Assembly: GCA_009760855.2 (NCBI GenBank)
Contig: WPIO01000029.1
Span: 4,248,001 to 4,308,000, forward strand
Direction: 5' to 3'
Length of the DNA stretch: 60,000 nt
Source: Cristatella mucedo
Taxonomy: Eukaryota; Bryozoa; Phylactolaemata; Cristatellidae
Each line of letters begins with the position of its first letter. Positions within the stretch are counted from its first letter, which is position 1. Both the position numbers and the translations under genes were made by a program. The notes under the pieces are model-generated. The model was not told where the DNA came from, did no database searches, and worked only from the letters and a program-made list of their open reading frames with translations. Below are positions 35,360-47,522 of the stretch, piece after piece.

Positions 35360-38095
35360 AGTGTTTCAGCATGAAAGAAAACACAGCGAGCTATGTGTGC
35401 GCCGAGTCTACCCATATTTTTGTTTTCGCATCAAGTATGAGTGAACTTAGGGATACGGGCGATAATTTCTGCACTTAGAAAAGTAAGGTTGGTCGAGCAG
35501 GAACAGAGAGGTAGCAGCACAGGACGGCTGGAAAGAATGTGCTTGAAAAGGTAGCGAGTTTGTGAAGATATCTTCGTTACACAAGAATGTGAAAATGACT
35601 TCGCAAAACTATGAATATGCTGTTAAATGACCACAAATCGTGAATTGTGGCGAATTTTCAATATAGTAAAGAACGATAGGCTGCAAAACATGCGAATAGC
35701 AATTAAGGGTAGTTGTGACTAAAACAAAAATTAAGGTCATGTATGTTATCGGCAAGGAACATAATTAGAAAAGTTGTACTGCTTTGAAGGCAAATTAATG
35801 CAAAACCAAGAAATTCAAAAACTGAGGAAATTTTGATAGTCTGTCTAAAGATGGCTATGCATTTACGTGATGCTCATGAAATAAATCTGTAGATCTGGCT
35901 GCGCTTTAAGATTGTGATTTCTCTGAGGTCTGGAAGTTTAACTTTCAAGTTGTTTAACGTAACAATAATGTTTAATTATAAAAACTATTCGCTTGATATA
36001 GCACCCTCACAGCATGCACTCTCCTTCTAGGCAGTTCTCATTTGCTGCAATACATGTACGTGGCTGGGCTTTACAATTATGTTTGCCACAACCGAGGCAG
36101 AGAGTGTAACTTCTGATGTATGTTTAAAATAATAATAATTATTATTATGAGTTTACAGTAGCCCCCACAGAGAATTCAATCTATTTTAGGCAGTTAACAT
36201 TTGCGGCAACGTGCAACGCCTCCACGCGAAGAATGCGGCATGGAAGCTTAAAGAAGCAAGAGAGCGAGATTCTAAAAATATAATGACGGTCCACCTTGCA
36301 CGTAAGTTGAAATGCAGTGGTTGAAGCATACTTTGAACCTACTGCGCCGTTTCATCCTTTGGCCAAAATCTTACAATCGACAAGAAGACTGGCATTTTAG
36401 GCAAGACAGCGGGAGAGCAAGCTCATGCAAGAAGTATTCTGACGACCGTACCGGCACCTGGACATGAAAGAACAGCCACCGTGGGCGATTTCGGATCTGA
36501 TTTTCTTTGAGTTGGCACTCGTCATTTCCAGTAGTACTGCTCTAAGAGAAATCTAAGGAGCTATTTCTCACGTCATTTTGGCGTATCGGTTGGCACTCAC
36601 TAAACTCATTACTTCCCCTGGCGTCGTCAGCCTTGCTGGGGCACTTCCAGGCTGGCATCTTTTTGTCACCTGCACAATTCATTTTTGCATTTTATTTTTG
36701 AGCACAAGCCTAAATGGTTTTTCTTGGACGTAGTTTTTAGCAGCCAATATTTTCCTGGCACTGACACGCTCCTATTTGGCTAATGATAGAAATACTGAAC
36801 ACTGGGAAGAGGATCAACTAAAACCTTGATTGAGGACTTTGATTTCTCTCTATGCTTGCTTACGGCTGAAATAAGGGATAAGGGCGAAGGCCAGCGGCCG
36901 ATGACCTTACTGAGGTGAAAGAAAATTAGTTGATAAAATAAGTTTGTAACTCATTTAGCAATAGGAGAGGATCTCCCTTATTCCTCATCAGCCAAGACAC
37001 TAGAGCGCCTAAAGAGAGGTTGAGTACTCTGATTGTGCTTTATGGTCTATTATTTTTACTACTGATTCCATTATCAATATATTGGCAGAAGTGTGAGCAA
37101 ATGCTGCGACTGATCGATAAGACATGCAACGTTGGACCACATAACGACAGTAGCGTGCGTAGTCAATTTTGTACATGGCTGTTGGGCTACCGGATCTACA
37201 GAATACAATTAAGTTCACTGTAAGGGCAAACTCATAGGTAAGGCTATGAATATGACTCCGAGGATTCAGCTACATTAATTAAAAACCTATTACCCCCTTA
37301 AATTGCATGTTCTTTATCATCTCAATTTTATATATTTCAAGAAATTAAGCATCTCAATATTTTTAGCATTTATTAGCATAGCGAGACCAATGTGTGAAAA
37401 TCTTGCCCATGTAAAGTCAAGTCTATGTCTCCATGGAATCTTTAGATAACACCTGTGTGTCCTGATTTGTGAGCTGGATGTAAAAATTGGTTTGTTAGTG
37501 GTCTCTTTCTTCATGCGTAATTTCAACGTAGCATTAAGAATAACTAATTTGGTAGGACATCAAGACGAAAACCGTTCGGCTAAAATTCACCAAGTGAACC
37601 AAGCTAATTTAACCCACCTTCAGGATTTATGACTCGTTGTTTGCTTAGACAAGCAAAGCTCCAAATTCCGACCTTAATTCGCAACTGATAAAGTGAGGCT
37701 AACGTTCCCCTCGTCTGGTCTCGGTTGCATATGCATAGACTAATTATTAGACAAATCACAGTCAATAGAATTAAGATCTCAGAATATAAATTGGTGAACT
37801 CAAAGAGTGCTACTTTCATTTTCAAAAGATTAGTCGGATATTATAGAAGTCCTAGCTTAGTTAATGAAGGTATAGATATAGATTCAGAGAATAGTTCAAT
37901 TTTAAAGATTTCAACTATATGTAAATACTTGTATTTTGCCTTCCTGACCATGATCCCGTTGCAAGTCAACTACACCAAGCGTATTTACTGATTAAAGCGA
38001 CTATTCCAAAATTGAGCTGACGAATTCAGCCTGGTTAATTTGTAAAGCCGAGAACGCTAAAAGCGATAAAGAATGATAATAAATCACGTTCTTGA
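35360..38095. other. Intron between TM and juxtamembrane exons; no FHA exon seen
   Basis: Only two LINE tails (about 36.0-36.2 kb). A minus frame at 37,825-37,604 has a hydrophobic run but no convincing splice sites. I looked for FHA-domain motifs (GRD, S..H, N..G.F.N) on the minus strand and found none. Confidence 0.5.
35980..36215 (-). mobile_element. Two degraded LINE tails
   Basis: Two tail relics, at 35,985-36,055 (CACCCTCACAGCATGCACTCTCCTTCTAGGCAGTTCTCATTTGCTGC) and 36,126-36,210 (after an AAT/ATT repeat). Both carry only the terminal 70-80 bases. A similar short relic in plus orientation lies at about 37,005-37,045. Confidence 0.55.
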
Positions 38096-38100
38096 CTTAC

Positions 38101-38196
38101 GGCTTGATCTTTTGCAAATTCTTTTCCTGACACAGTAGACGCCAACCACAAATGATCCAACCGTCAAAATGAGTAAAACTGTGAACGGTTTGAAAA
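38101..38196 (-). CDS. Transmembrane exon of the receptor-like kinase
   Basis: A 96-base exon with acceptor aaaaattttttcgcag and donor GTAAGT. The open frame in phase 1 to 1 gives a 19-residue hydrophobic segment, FTVLLILTVGSFVVGVYCV, followed at once by RKRICKRSS. By the positive-inside rule the basic side, and so the downstream kinase, is cytoplasmic. One alternative frame is open but hydrophilic; the third has a stop. Splicing to 35,313 completes an Arg codon, and splicing from 40,728 completes a Val codon. It is not a kinase-gene exon by homology, so its membership rests on phase, strand and order. Confidence 0.6.
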
Positions 38197-38729
38197 CTGC
38201 GAAAAAATTTTGCTCTGCTTCTAAACAATTTGATACAGAATAGATAAAAGCTCATTAGCATGCACTAACTGTAAATCATGTGCTCTCCTGCTAAAACAGA
38301 ATCTGCTTAGAGTGTTAGACATATTTATTCCGGTAAAGTCTGAATCCTGTGAGGTCGACCGAACTTCGCACTACAGGTTGCATGTAACTTAGGTAAGGAT
38401 ATAGGATTAAGTGATTAGGCATTATCAGCCGAGCTATAGCATTAGTACTGCCTTGCCTTTTATTTTAAGCGGTATCTCAGTGTAAATACGCAGTTAGAAT
38501 TTGAATTAAACACACCAAAAACGAACCCTGCCCCAAGAGAGTGGTCCCTATGCTAAATTTTTATTGAGCTGCAACCGACATGGACCTAAATTTTTTAACT
38601 CATCCTTTGCAACAATTTTGCAAGTCTTGGGTAAATTAGTCCTTCGTAGGACCTTGTAATCAGGAATAATTCCCACTGACCCTTCTGCGGCAGAGACAGG
38701 GGACATGCTCGACGACTGTAATGCTGATA

Positions 38730-39110
38730 TTAATAATATTGCATTTGTATTGAGCCCTCAGAGAATTTAATATATTTCTAGGCAATGTACAGATGCTCTA
38801 AAGAAAGCCTGACCCAATGATTAGTGGCCACTTTATCAATTATATCAAGCATGACATTTTTAGATCCGACATAGGCAAGGTCAACATGCAAATATGTTTA
38901 GTATAAGCAGGTACAGTGCCAGCACACATAAGCAACCAATGGGTCAATCGTAAGGACCAACTAAATTCTTCATTAAACAAGTGCATTGAAAGCGTTTTTT
39001 TCAGCAATTCGATGCACCTGTAAGTAGGCAGACTTGACAGTGGAGCTGATTTAGTCTTCTAGTGAAAGGTCACTTTAGAAAATGACACCTAGATTACGCT
39101 CACTTGCAAC
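38730..39110 (-). mobile_element. Degraded LINE tail plus family 3 fragment
   Basis: The terminal LINE tail at 38,732-38,800 and 3' UTR remnants to about 38,970. At 39,020-39,110, GATTTAGTCTTCTAGTGAAAGGTCACTTTAG matches 46,620-46,690 of the family 3 LINE, so this is a second family 3 copy. It lies between the TM exon and copy A of the Ig block. Confidence 0.55.
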
Positions 39111-39233
39111 GGGATATATATGTATACATATATGTGTGTATATACGTATAGTTGTAGGGCTAATCATTCCACGGAGTAAGCATTGCTTTGGGTGCATAAC
39201 AAACTACTTAGGAATGCAGATACAGGTAGAGTT

Positions 39234-39310
39234 TTTCTGCTTGTTTTGCTTCGATCTTTCAGCAGCTTTTGATACTATCGATTCCAAAGTCCTTCTTGGG
39301 CGCCAACAGT
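39234..39310 (+). mobile_element. RT fragment (motif A region)
   Basis: Plus-strand translation FDLSAAFDTIDSKVLL is the classic RT motif A of CR1/L2-like LINEs (usual form LDLSAAFDTIDHxILL, with the catalytic Asp of FDT). Only about 25 codons are recognisable. It is in opposite orientation to the fragment just left of it. Confidence 0.6.
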
Positions 39311-39512
39311 ACTATCGAAAGGTTTTTAGTTTTAGAATGATTTCCCATTTAAAGAAATTTACAGATGATTTAGAAGTAACCTGTCGAAACTAGACTTTGA
39401 TTCTGCTTTCTTAGCAGGTGAACGTGAGACTAATTCAGCCTTTAGTTGATGAAAAGATTTCTAGAAATGATAAGTAGATCAAGATCTTTTCAATTGTTTT
39501 TACTAAGAAGAA

Positions 39513-39713
39513 ATAATTTTAAATTTTATGCTCAGAACTGATTCACTGTATGATTATTAAATGCTGTTAATCCCTAAAGTATCTGAAATTAAAATGGTCT
39601 GAAAATTATAAAAATAATTTTAAATGTAATACTCGGAACTGCTTTACTGTATGGTTAGTAAGTACTGTTAATCCCAAAAGTATCTGAAATTAAAATGGTC
39701 TCAAAATTATAAA
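39513..39713. repeat. 101-bp tandem duplication
   Basis: Units 39,513-39,613 and 39,614-39,713 share ATAATTTTAAAT..., CTGTTAATCCC.AAAGTATCTGAAATTAAAATGGTCT and end AAAATTATAAAA, with about 10 differences. A smaller duplication, ATCTCGTGTTAATTGAAAAC, occurs at 40,229 and 40,261. Confidence 0.9.
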
Positions 39714-39844
39714 ACCCGAGTACAATTTGTAATCAAATGACATGCCCCTAAAACCTTTTCTTGTATTAAGTCATTAGGTCATAAGTCACATGGACTGCGT
39801 GCAGAATTATTAAAAGCTCATACCGTGAATTGCATTCAAATTAG

Positions 39845-39845
39845 C

Positions 39846-39924
<79 letters not shown>

Positions 39925-39930
39925 TATAAG
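39845..39930. repeat. AT microsatellite
   Basis: (AT)n with short interruptions. Shorter AT runs lie at 41,682-41,697 and 42,633-42,671. Confidence 0.97.
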
Positions 39931-40727
39931 CATTTCTGACATCTACAGGGACAGCAAGTCAACGGGTTATTGACATATAATTTCCTTTTCTGCACGCACT
40001 CGCACCAAACGCAGTTACAAAGAAGACCAGCCAAAGTGTTCATAGCTGCCGAGTTCTTGTGGGCAGTGATAATTTAGATACTGGCGAGAGCTTTTAGCTT
40101 TAACGTCTACTTTTAAGAAACTAAGATATTAATTATAATATTGATAGTCATACGCCCTGAGCTTCTTTCGAAAGTGACTTGATGCAGTTGTAGATAAAGT
40201 GCCTTTTTTGTAGGGAATAATTGCTTAAATCTCGTGTTAATTGAAAACGTTCGTGTTGAAATCTCGTGTTAATTGAAAACATGGCCATATCATGGGCGTC
40301 AATAAAGCATGCTTTGAAAGAAACGGGTCATGTTAATCAAGGGACATACATTGGGTGTGATCAGGGCATTACACCCGAATACCGTTTACTGACTATGAAT
40401 CGTATACTCTGGTGTCGCTGTTTATTGAAAAATTAGAACTTCGCAATCTATTTTAAAAGCGTCTTTATTTTGAATTATGAATGCGACCAGCCAATAGAAT
40501 AAAAAACAGTGTCGGATTTTTATCGATTTTAAAACGTTTACAATCAATCCCACGACATCGAATTCAGATGTTTGGAAATATTTTCCATGCGGAAAGCTTA
40601 GATGTTAAGCAATTGGGAAAAATTTTCATTTGATAACACGCAGCTTATCAGTATTCACTCACACTGAAAAAAAAACGAGCAATGATGCTGAGCAATAGTT
40701 TCTCAGCTAGAAGTATCGTTGCAATAC

Positions 40728-40795
40728 CTCCTATTTCTGCGGTCTTCCATGACCTTTCCGCATCACTCTCTGTGCTGTCTACAAATCCATAATAG
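40728..40795 (-). CDS. Membrane-proximal Ig-like exon, F-G strands (copy A)
   Basis: A 68-base exon between acceptor caacttcaagcgcag and a non-canonical-looking but paralogue-conserved donor GTATTG. It encodes YYGFVDSTESDAERSWKTAE and then IG. This has the look of the last two strands of an Ig domain (Y-x-x-x-V...W), although the F-strand Cys is absent (Gly). Three related blocks occur at 43,319, 55,797 and 56,917 with the same donor position. Its phase (1 base in, 1 base out) fits the exon at 41,337 before it and the TM exon after it. Confidence 0.5.
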
Positions 40796-41336
40796 CTGCG
40801 CTTGAAGTTGTTATGTTTGCATACCTCTGTTAAAGGCCTGCAAAAATTATGAATTATGCAGAAGCTTGTACGGTGTATTTTTCAAAAGTGCAGAATCCCA
40901 CTACATAAGCTTTGTATAAATTGAACTATTGAATAACATTTTCAAGTTTGGGGGCAGGCGAAAATTAAAAGTTTTAGAACCAGCCAGCCAGCTGTTTATT
41001 TGGGAGTGAGCTAGCCTCAATGTTCACCGATGCTGTATAATGAATTACTACTTATCAATTTAAATATTAAATTAGAATTGAATAATTAATAAATGCACTA
41101 GTGAACTTTAAAAAACATGGATATATTAAAACAAATTCCTAGTAATTGGCCAAGGCACAAAAGTAAAAAATGATTTGCATCTCTGATTGTGGATGGGACC
41201 AACGTCACGTCATGACTTTAGATTTCAAATACTTGCTGCTGCTGCTTTTTAAGCACCAAAATCACCAACTAATGGCTTCATTAATTCGCTGAGTGATACG
41301 AGAAAAAAGTTGCTTCTGTCATTGCTCCAATGCTAC

Positions 41337-41399
41337 CCCTCCCCGATGCGGACGGTGAACTTGACTGCTGATCTTGGATTAGGAACAATGAGCTGGTCA
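41337..41399 (-). CDS. Membrane-proximal Ig-like exon, E strand (copy A)
   Basis: A 63-base block after acceptor tgtgctaattcag, with a weak donor GTAGCA. The frame gives DQLIVPNPRSAVKFTVRIGE and then G. Joined to the next exon it reads VRIGEGG-YYGFV, the usual order of Ig E strand, turn and F strand. The duplicate at about 56.40-56.46 kb keeps IVPNPGTAVRVTVHN in the same frame, which argues for past coding. The reverse boundary sites are only partly kept there. Confidence 0.4.
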
Positions 41400-42630
41400 C
41401 TGAATTAGCACAGAATGGTCATGAAATAGTCGCAATAAGCTGAGGCTTATCGGCAGCGATATGTATTAATAGGTATGGCAAATTGTATTGTCAATTTTTA
41501 CCTAGCTGCTAGATATAAGGTATGTGCCTGACCTCATTCGCTCTCTTAGAGCAACGGTCTGCTGTTCGGTGAGTCCTAGTACTGAGTGAGAGCTGCTGCA
41601 AGGTCGTCATCTAGTCGTGAAGGCGAACGAGGAAATGTGCCCATTGTTAACAAGATTTCCTCGGTATTTATTAATTTTTTACCTATATATATATATTCAA
41701 TGTAATGATATAATTACACAAATATATTTTCCTGAGTGTCTATAGAATCAAACGTTAGCTTTCATGTAGGGCAAATTTCCGATCTTGGTTTTAGTGAGAC
41801 CCTTAACGAATACTCCAAGGACATAAATCACGATGGTTATCTATATCTTAAAACAATATTCATTTAAGGCTGATTTAAATCTGAATTAAATTATAATTGT
41901 CTTATGCCAGTCGCATTTCTAGAAAAGCACGTTCAGACACAGCTACCTGCAGTTAAGAAAACGTACGTTTTTTCTACTATTGATCATGCAGATCCGTGGC
42001 TCTTAATTTAGAGTTAATGGACCTTCATATATCCATAAATGTTCTTCAGTTGGGCCATAAAAATGAATTTAAAATTCAACACAAATTTTCTTGGTCGTGC
42101 CAATATATTTATAGCAGACTTTACCTTTTTATTGCCATATACATACCATTAAGTAGTAATATCCATGAAAGGGTTTCACTTGGATCGTGAATGTCCATTT
42201 AAATTGAACACATATTCACTATGCTTCTTCAGTATATATTTCAGACATTATGTAGTTATTTTACTACAAATATACGATTAAGTATTCGTGTTGCATTGGA
42301 TGCTACCTAACGCGATCAGATAGCATTCATTCCAGTCTTCAGATTTAGATTTCTAGAATTTTTAGCCGTTGAAGGATTCCATTGTATAATATCTCCAAAA
42401 ATAATTCAAAATTGCACCATTGATCTTGCAGCTTTTAAAGAGTACGATTATGGATAAAGCAAGTAGATGTTGGGAGTCAGTATGTGAGATTAGAATAATT
42501 TTGATTACAATTTGTATAGGTTTAATTTTAATTAAGTAGCATTGTCAGTTCCCAAAGCTAGACACATTGCTACAGCCAGATTGATTCAAGAGTCAGAAAG
42601 CTCGGTTAATATTGGCTGATTAAACATTTT

Positions 42631-42674
<44 letters not shown>

Positions 42675-43318
42675 TCCTTGGGGAGGTTTTTCCAATTTTT
42701 TTCATATAAATTGACCTCAATTTTATATGATACGTAATCCGTTCTTGCCAATAGAGACTTCATAAGTGATGTAGTTCAAACTGAATGTGTCCTCACTTAC
42801 CTTGGGTTAGAGAAAATATCGAAGATAAATGTGTAATTTGGATGTTACTGAAACAATTTGGAGCATGCTGAAGCAAACCTACCACCGTTCAGGACAGCCT
42901 GCGATGGGTGCTCTCTTTCCTTTTCTAAATACGTTTTTTTCTAATGCATCGGTTCTGATCAGCGCATTTCATCTAGATACCGTTAACTGACAAGGAATTT
43001 AATTATCAGTAGTCACTGCTTATTGCTAAAGACCAGAGATTTGTAAACTATTCACGGAGCGTTTCTTCTTGCATAATGAATGGGACCAGCCACTAAGAAT
43101 AAGAAAGAGCTTCGGACGTCAATAAATTAAAATATTTTAACCATTACTTTGACTAATATTATTTGAGTTGTTGGAGAATATTTACCACAAAGAGATAGTT
43201 TAGATAAAAAGTACTCAGGACACGTTTCCTTTAATAACACGTCTTAACAATGCTCACGACGAGCAACGAGCAACGATACTGAGCATTAGTTTATTAGCTA
43301 AAAGCAATCTAGCATTAC

Positions 43319-43385
43319 CTTTCATTGCCGTGGTTGTCCAAGTCCCTTTGACATCGCAATCCTTGCCCTCTACAAGCACATAATA
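43319..43385 (-). pseudogene. Ig F-G strand block, copy B
   Basis: Paralogue of 40,728-40,795. It reads YYVLVEGKDCDVKGTWTTTA and then MK, up to donor GTAATG. The acceptor that copy A has just before TATTATG is lost here (acaat instead of gcag). A substitute ttgtag lies 24 bases further in, so the exon may be shortened or dead. Amino-acid spacing (YY..V....D....W.T) is kept relative to copy A although the DNA is well diverged, which suggests the block was translated after duplication. Confidence 0.4.
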
Positions 43386-43958
43386 ATTGTGTAAAGTTTT
43401 CATTGATTATGATATACCTCTGTCTAAGATCTGGAAACTATAGAAGCCTGTGCGGCGTATTTCTATCGGTGCAGAATCTCACTTTATAGGAATGTAAAAA
43501 TTTGACTTATTAAACGACCTTATCAAGTTTTTATGCATAAATTTACGCAGCTATCTTTGAGGTTGCTGACAATCGCTTCTTCTTGCTAGGTATTTTCAAA
43601 GGTTGCTGGGTTACGGACGAATTTATTTACAAAATATTGTGGCTTAAGTCAAACGGGTAAGCTAAGAAATGAAAAGAAATTACTTGCTTGGTTACGAATC
43701 ATGCAAGAGTCAAATCCGATGGGCTTGTAAGAGCTTCTCAAGTATTCGGGCTTAGTGAAGCCTTTGCACGAATCAGCTGTCACAGGTTTTCAAAAATGCA
43801 CCAGACAAAAAAGGTCATATCAATCTCTTCAGCACTAAGCTTATTTTACAAATTATCAGTAATTTGTAAAAATAGGATGAAGAAAGTCCAAAAGACTTGC
43901 AACTAGTCAAGAAGGAATACCTATGGCTTCCGGATGTGATTTGAGGCACACTACCTAC

Positions 43959-44055
43959 CGGGATTATTTTACAGAGTTTTTCCAAGCTGCGACTGTTAGC
44001 CAGAAAAGCCGCTCCTTCTGACCGTGCAAAACAGCGTTCGTTTTCAAACATTCGT
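43959..44055 (-). CDS. Candidate ectodomain exon, two open readings
   Basis: Minus strand, acceptor gcacttag, donor GTAGGT after ATAATCCCG. Reading 1 runs through the full block: RMFENERCFARSEGAAFLAN and then SRSLEKLCKIIP, which recalls the start of a C-type lectin domain (Cys, GxxLA, S..L..L). Reading 2, one base later, gives ECLKTNAVLHGQKERLFWLT and then VAAWKNS up to an inner donor GTAAAA, which could be Ig-like. The duplicate at 57.6-57.7 kb has a 2-base deletion and a stop in reading 1. I cannot decide between the readings. Confidence 0.3.
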
Positions 44056-44544
44056 CTAAGTGCGAAAAATCAAATTCTAGAGTGTAAAAATGGCTACTTT
44101 TTCTTAGTTAGCTAACAAAAAGTCTAGCAAGAAGTCTGTCGTGATCTTTAATTTTCTTTCGTATTTCTTTCGTGTGCTGTGGCACACTCTTTTTTTACTA
44201 GCTACGCCCGTGCTTTTCGGTTATGTTTATAGCGTGAATAATGTTTGTTTTTTAGCTTTTCTAAATTTATCTTTAAATGTTTACCTCAGAGTATAAAAAT
44301 TCCTGTAGTATGAGATGCGTTTTAGGGCAGCTCTCAGGATTTAATTCTATGAAAAAGTCAAATGAAAAAGAAAGTTCCATCCTTTAAATCCTCCTAATCG
44401 TTTTTCGCATCGTGTTCTTAATCATGGAGTTTCAAATGTGCGAGTTCATTTTCTTGCTTTTCTGAAGCTGCAACAAATTTTTTGGTGTTTTCTTGAAATC
44501 AGTTAAAATTTTCCCACAGTATTATTTATAAAATCTAGATCCTG

Positions 44545-44635
44545 ATTAGGCACTACTCGGGTCTTGAACCCAGTCCAGGATCGAGCTTGGTTCGTAGTCC
44601 GAGACCCCACTACATATGCATTGTGACCATTCCTT
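44545..44635 (-). repeat. Putative tRNA-like SINE, family S3
   Basis: GATTAGGCACTACTCGGGTCTTGAACCCAGTCCAGGATCG, followed by GTCCGAGACCCC. The reverse complement has a B-box-like GGTTCAAGACC. The duplicated block carries the same element at 58,185-58,270. Only these two, paralogous, copies are visible, so SINE status is a guess. Confidence 0.4.
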
Positions 44636-45884
44636 GAAACCAGTTTGAGGAAAGAATGCTTAACCCATCACTTCCATAAAGCTTAATTTAATCCAATTTA
44701 GTTCTGACTGTACTATTTTCCGTAAGAAACAATGTCTCAATATTGCCACTGCACAGGTGCCCCTGCTTGACATTTTGATAGACCCAGGCGACCTCCATAG
44801 AATGGCTTCTATAGTCTTTGATAATAATTATAATTATAAGAGTAATGGAAAATGTACACAGGACTAACATGTAAAAGTTGGTTATGATTACGCTTTTAGA
44901 GAATTTAAACAAGAAAAAAGTCTCGAAACATTTAAATTTTTAAATTTTGGTTGTTTGCCTATCAATACATTTTATAAAAAGGAAAATAGGCATTACAACG
45001 ATACAACCATAATTATGATTTGTAACCCAAAAAAAGAGAGTGGAGGCATCCAAAAGTGAGTGACTGGACTGAATTTGATACATTGCTTTTTGTAAAACCA
45101 ATAAAGGTTGGCGAGAAGTTTCATAAAAAGACGTTTGTGAATTTAGCGACCAAAGCCTATCTCAAAAGTTCTACACAAGCTTAAAGCTTGTTCTTTTACT
45201 TACTCTAAGACTAGCGAGTAATTATTTACAAAGGCTAGCAGGATGCCACAAGTTTTTGGGTAATATCTCCTGCTGCGTTCTTATCTGAGCAATCAGTAAT
45301 ATTTGAAAAGTTAGGCAGCTCATTGTTCTGCAGCTCATTAGTCGACTAAGATCCTTAATAACCATGACAGAAGCTTCATTATCAAATAGCACCCTAGTTG
45401 AAAGTAAAACCGTAATGGACACAATGATACAAAAACTTATTAACCTGACATGCCCAAGTACCAAGAACTATATTGAGCTAGTGCGACCGTGATAAAACAT
45501 TATTTGCGGCTTAATGCGTGCGGGCATGAATGGCGCCCTGAGTATTACACCTCTTTATTTGACTAGAGGAAAATGTCTAAAATTAGGCATACATATTTTA
45601 ATCTAAGATATTTTGAATAGGCTATCAATTAAAGTAGTCTTTCCCAAAGAAATCATCTATGTTCGAGAAATATTACCTTATGCAATTAAAATCCGACTAA
45701 TTTTATGTAAAGCCATCAGTAAGCATCTTAATAACCTTCGAATATTACATCGCTTGAAAAATCAGACGGTGTCTTCTGAATGGTTTTACGGACTGACTAG
45801 TGGAACTAAGCTTGAGAATATTCACACACTATTAGAAGTTATCTGACAGATGGTTTGCGATGACACGTTTCGAGAGCCGCGATT

Positions 45885-46970
45885 ATTATTATTATTATTA
45901 CTAACACATTTGTATAGCACAATCAGATAAAAGGAATCTTCATTCGGTCACTTTTAACATGTTGTACACAGAATTTCCAAATCATTCGTGGTAAAATCCG
46001 CAAGCTACAGGCAATGCGTAAGTAGGAAATACATACGAAGGAAGCATCACAAAGACTGACATAACACAGCAACAAAGAGCTGTGTTTTAAACTTCATTTT
46101 AACTATAGTCATGTCAGAGACGTTGTGACGCGTGATGGTACTGAGTTCTAAACTTTGGTATCATGCAAGGATAATGCACAGGCGGACTCCGATGATTTTG
46201 AGGTTCTCATGAGGTACGGCTCAACGATTCGAGTCTGAATAGCGGGTTGTTCAGTTCTACGAATCCGAGGAAATATTTTTAGATAGGTAGGCTGGAGCCT
46301 AAGAATAAAAGGACGTAAGAGTGTGCACCACAACTTGGAAGTTGATGTGCTTTTTCTTTGGTAGCTATTGCCAGTTGGCAAGAAGGGGTCCGACGTGGCA
46401 CCTGGGACAGTGAGGACAGAAGAGCATTGCTGCCGAGTACAGTTGTAAGTGTCTGATTGCAAAGGCCGATAGACTAGAACTCAGTTATTACATAAGTCAA
46501 GATTGGCTGTCACGATTGCGTGGAACACTTTGCCTGTAGTACATATAGTATCCCTGCCTTAGCAAGCCCGAGTTTTAACAATTTAGTATGGCTGAAATGA
46601 AGTAGACCTGACTGTGGACCTGATGTGGTCGTCTAATGAAAGATTGCTTTGGACCATGACACCTAGATTTTGTGCAGGCTCAACAGGGAATGAGCTGGCA
46701 GAGTTTATTGTTAGTTTTAACCGTTCCCATTTCTGAATCACACTTGGTTGGCCAATAACGAGTAAGTTGGTTTGTTGTCATTCAATTTAGGAAGTAGCTG
46801 TTATTCATTTGCGGATGTCCTCGTTCAAATATGACAGAGCCTATCATAATGAGAGAAACGCATTGTACTTTAAAGTGTATTAGGCTAAAACTTAAGAAGT
46901 GGCCATCATGCAAGCGTTTAGTTTCGAGTCTGCAATTTCTCTTGATGTTTTCTATAGAATAATAAAGTTG
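45885..46970 (-). mobile_element. LINE family 3, degraded, antisense
   Basis: ATT repeat at 45,885-45,902 and the AACACATTTGTATAGCAC tail form the 3' end. The ORF on the minus strand at 46,462-46,148 retains RPFILRLQPTYLKIFPRIRR, equivalent to the RT C-terminal ...LTFRxLHxLAPxYLS... stretch. The 46.62-46.97 kb part matches 39.0-39.1 kb. It is inserted between the Ig exons at 47.4 kb and the duplicated block ending at 45.5 kb. Confidence 0.6.
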
Positions 46971-47386
46971 GTCCACTGCATCGAGACCAACCCAAATGCT
47001 GCTTGAGGTTCAGTGATTAATGCACTGTCTGGCAGTCATCTAATCGCCAAGTGGGCATTGTTACTAGCAGGCATTTTTCATTGGCTTCTTAAGAAATTCG
47101 GCTACAGTCTTTTTTACAAGGTAGTGACTAGAGCCTATTCGTGTTCATACTACAAAACACACGTCGAACCCACAAGCGAACCTATGTTCAAGCCGAATCT
47201 ATTACGCTACTATTTAATGTTTGAAGAAAACAACAACATGCAATATCTTTATATTGACTTACTCAAGTTTTAGGAGAAGCACCGGCTTGGCAGCTAAGCA
47301 GCCATGCTGCAAAGCAGTAATGTTAAAGCGAGTAAATTTAGTAATTCAAATGGCCATAAACCACTGCCTCCGAATATCAAACTTAC

Positions 47387-47522
47387 CAGACCATATTATT
47401 GTGAACGAAAGGTTGCTTCTGGGTCCATCGGGTACTCGGCACTCACAGACAATGGTGTCATTAATAGTGTTTCTTATGGGCTCCTCTACTAGCAGGCCTC
47501 TTGAGCTGCGACTGTATTGTAA
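47387..47522 (-). CDS. Ig domain, second exon (VEGFR/PDGFR D2-like)
   Basis: A 136-base exon after acceptor gtgatgttttgcag, with donor GTAAGT. It starts in phase 0 and ends one base into a codon. It encodes LQYSRSSRGLLVEEPIRNTI and then NDTIVCECRVPDGPRSNLSF and TIIWS. The order R/K-G-L/F ... L/V-C-E-x-x-V ... parallels KGF...LLTCEATVNG of VEGFR1 domain 2 and RGF...YICKT of PDGFR. The Cys of TIVCEC would be the F-strand Cys, pairing with LPC of the previous exon. The NDT and NLS sequons fit an extracellular location. Confidence 0.55.

Larger units (their letters stand above)
40360..45500. repeat. Ectodomain block duplication, copies A and B
   Basis: 40,360-41,465 (A) and 42,890-45,500 (B) share AACGAGCAA.GATGCTGAGCA..AGTTT, the YYxxV exon and flanking intron text, so B is a tandem relative of A. 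The intervening 41.47-42.78 kb is private and includes an AT microsatellite at 42,633-42,671. The pair A+B is collinear with C+D at 55.6-59.17 kb. Confidence 0.8.

Noticed and set aside
37604-37825. Minus-strand frame with a second TM-like run (LILLTVICLIISLCIC)
   Set aside because: No convincing acceptor or donor in the right phase; AT-rich DNA easily yields hydrophobic frames.
47013-47273. Plus-strand 86-codon ORF beside the Ig exons
   Set aside because: No motif or splice context; part of it looks like degraded repeat DNA.
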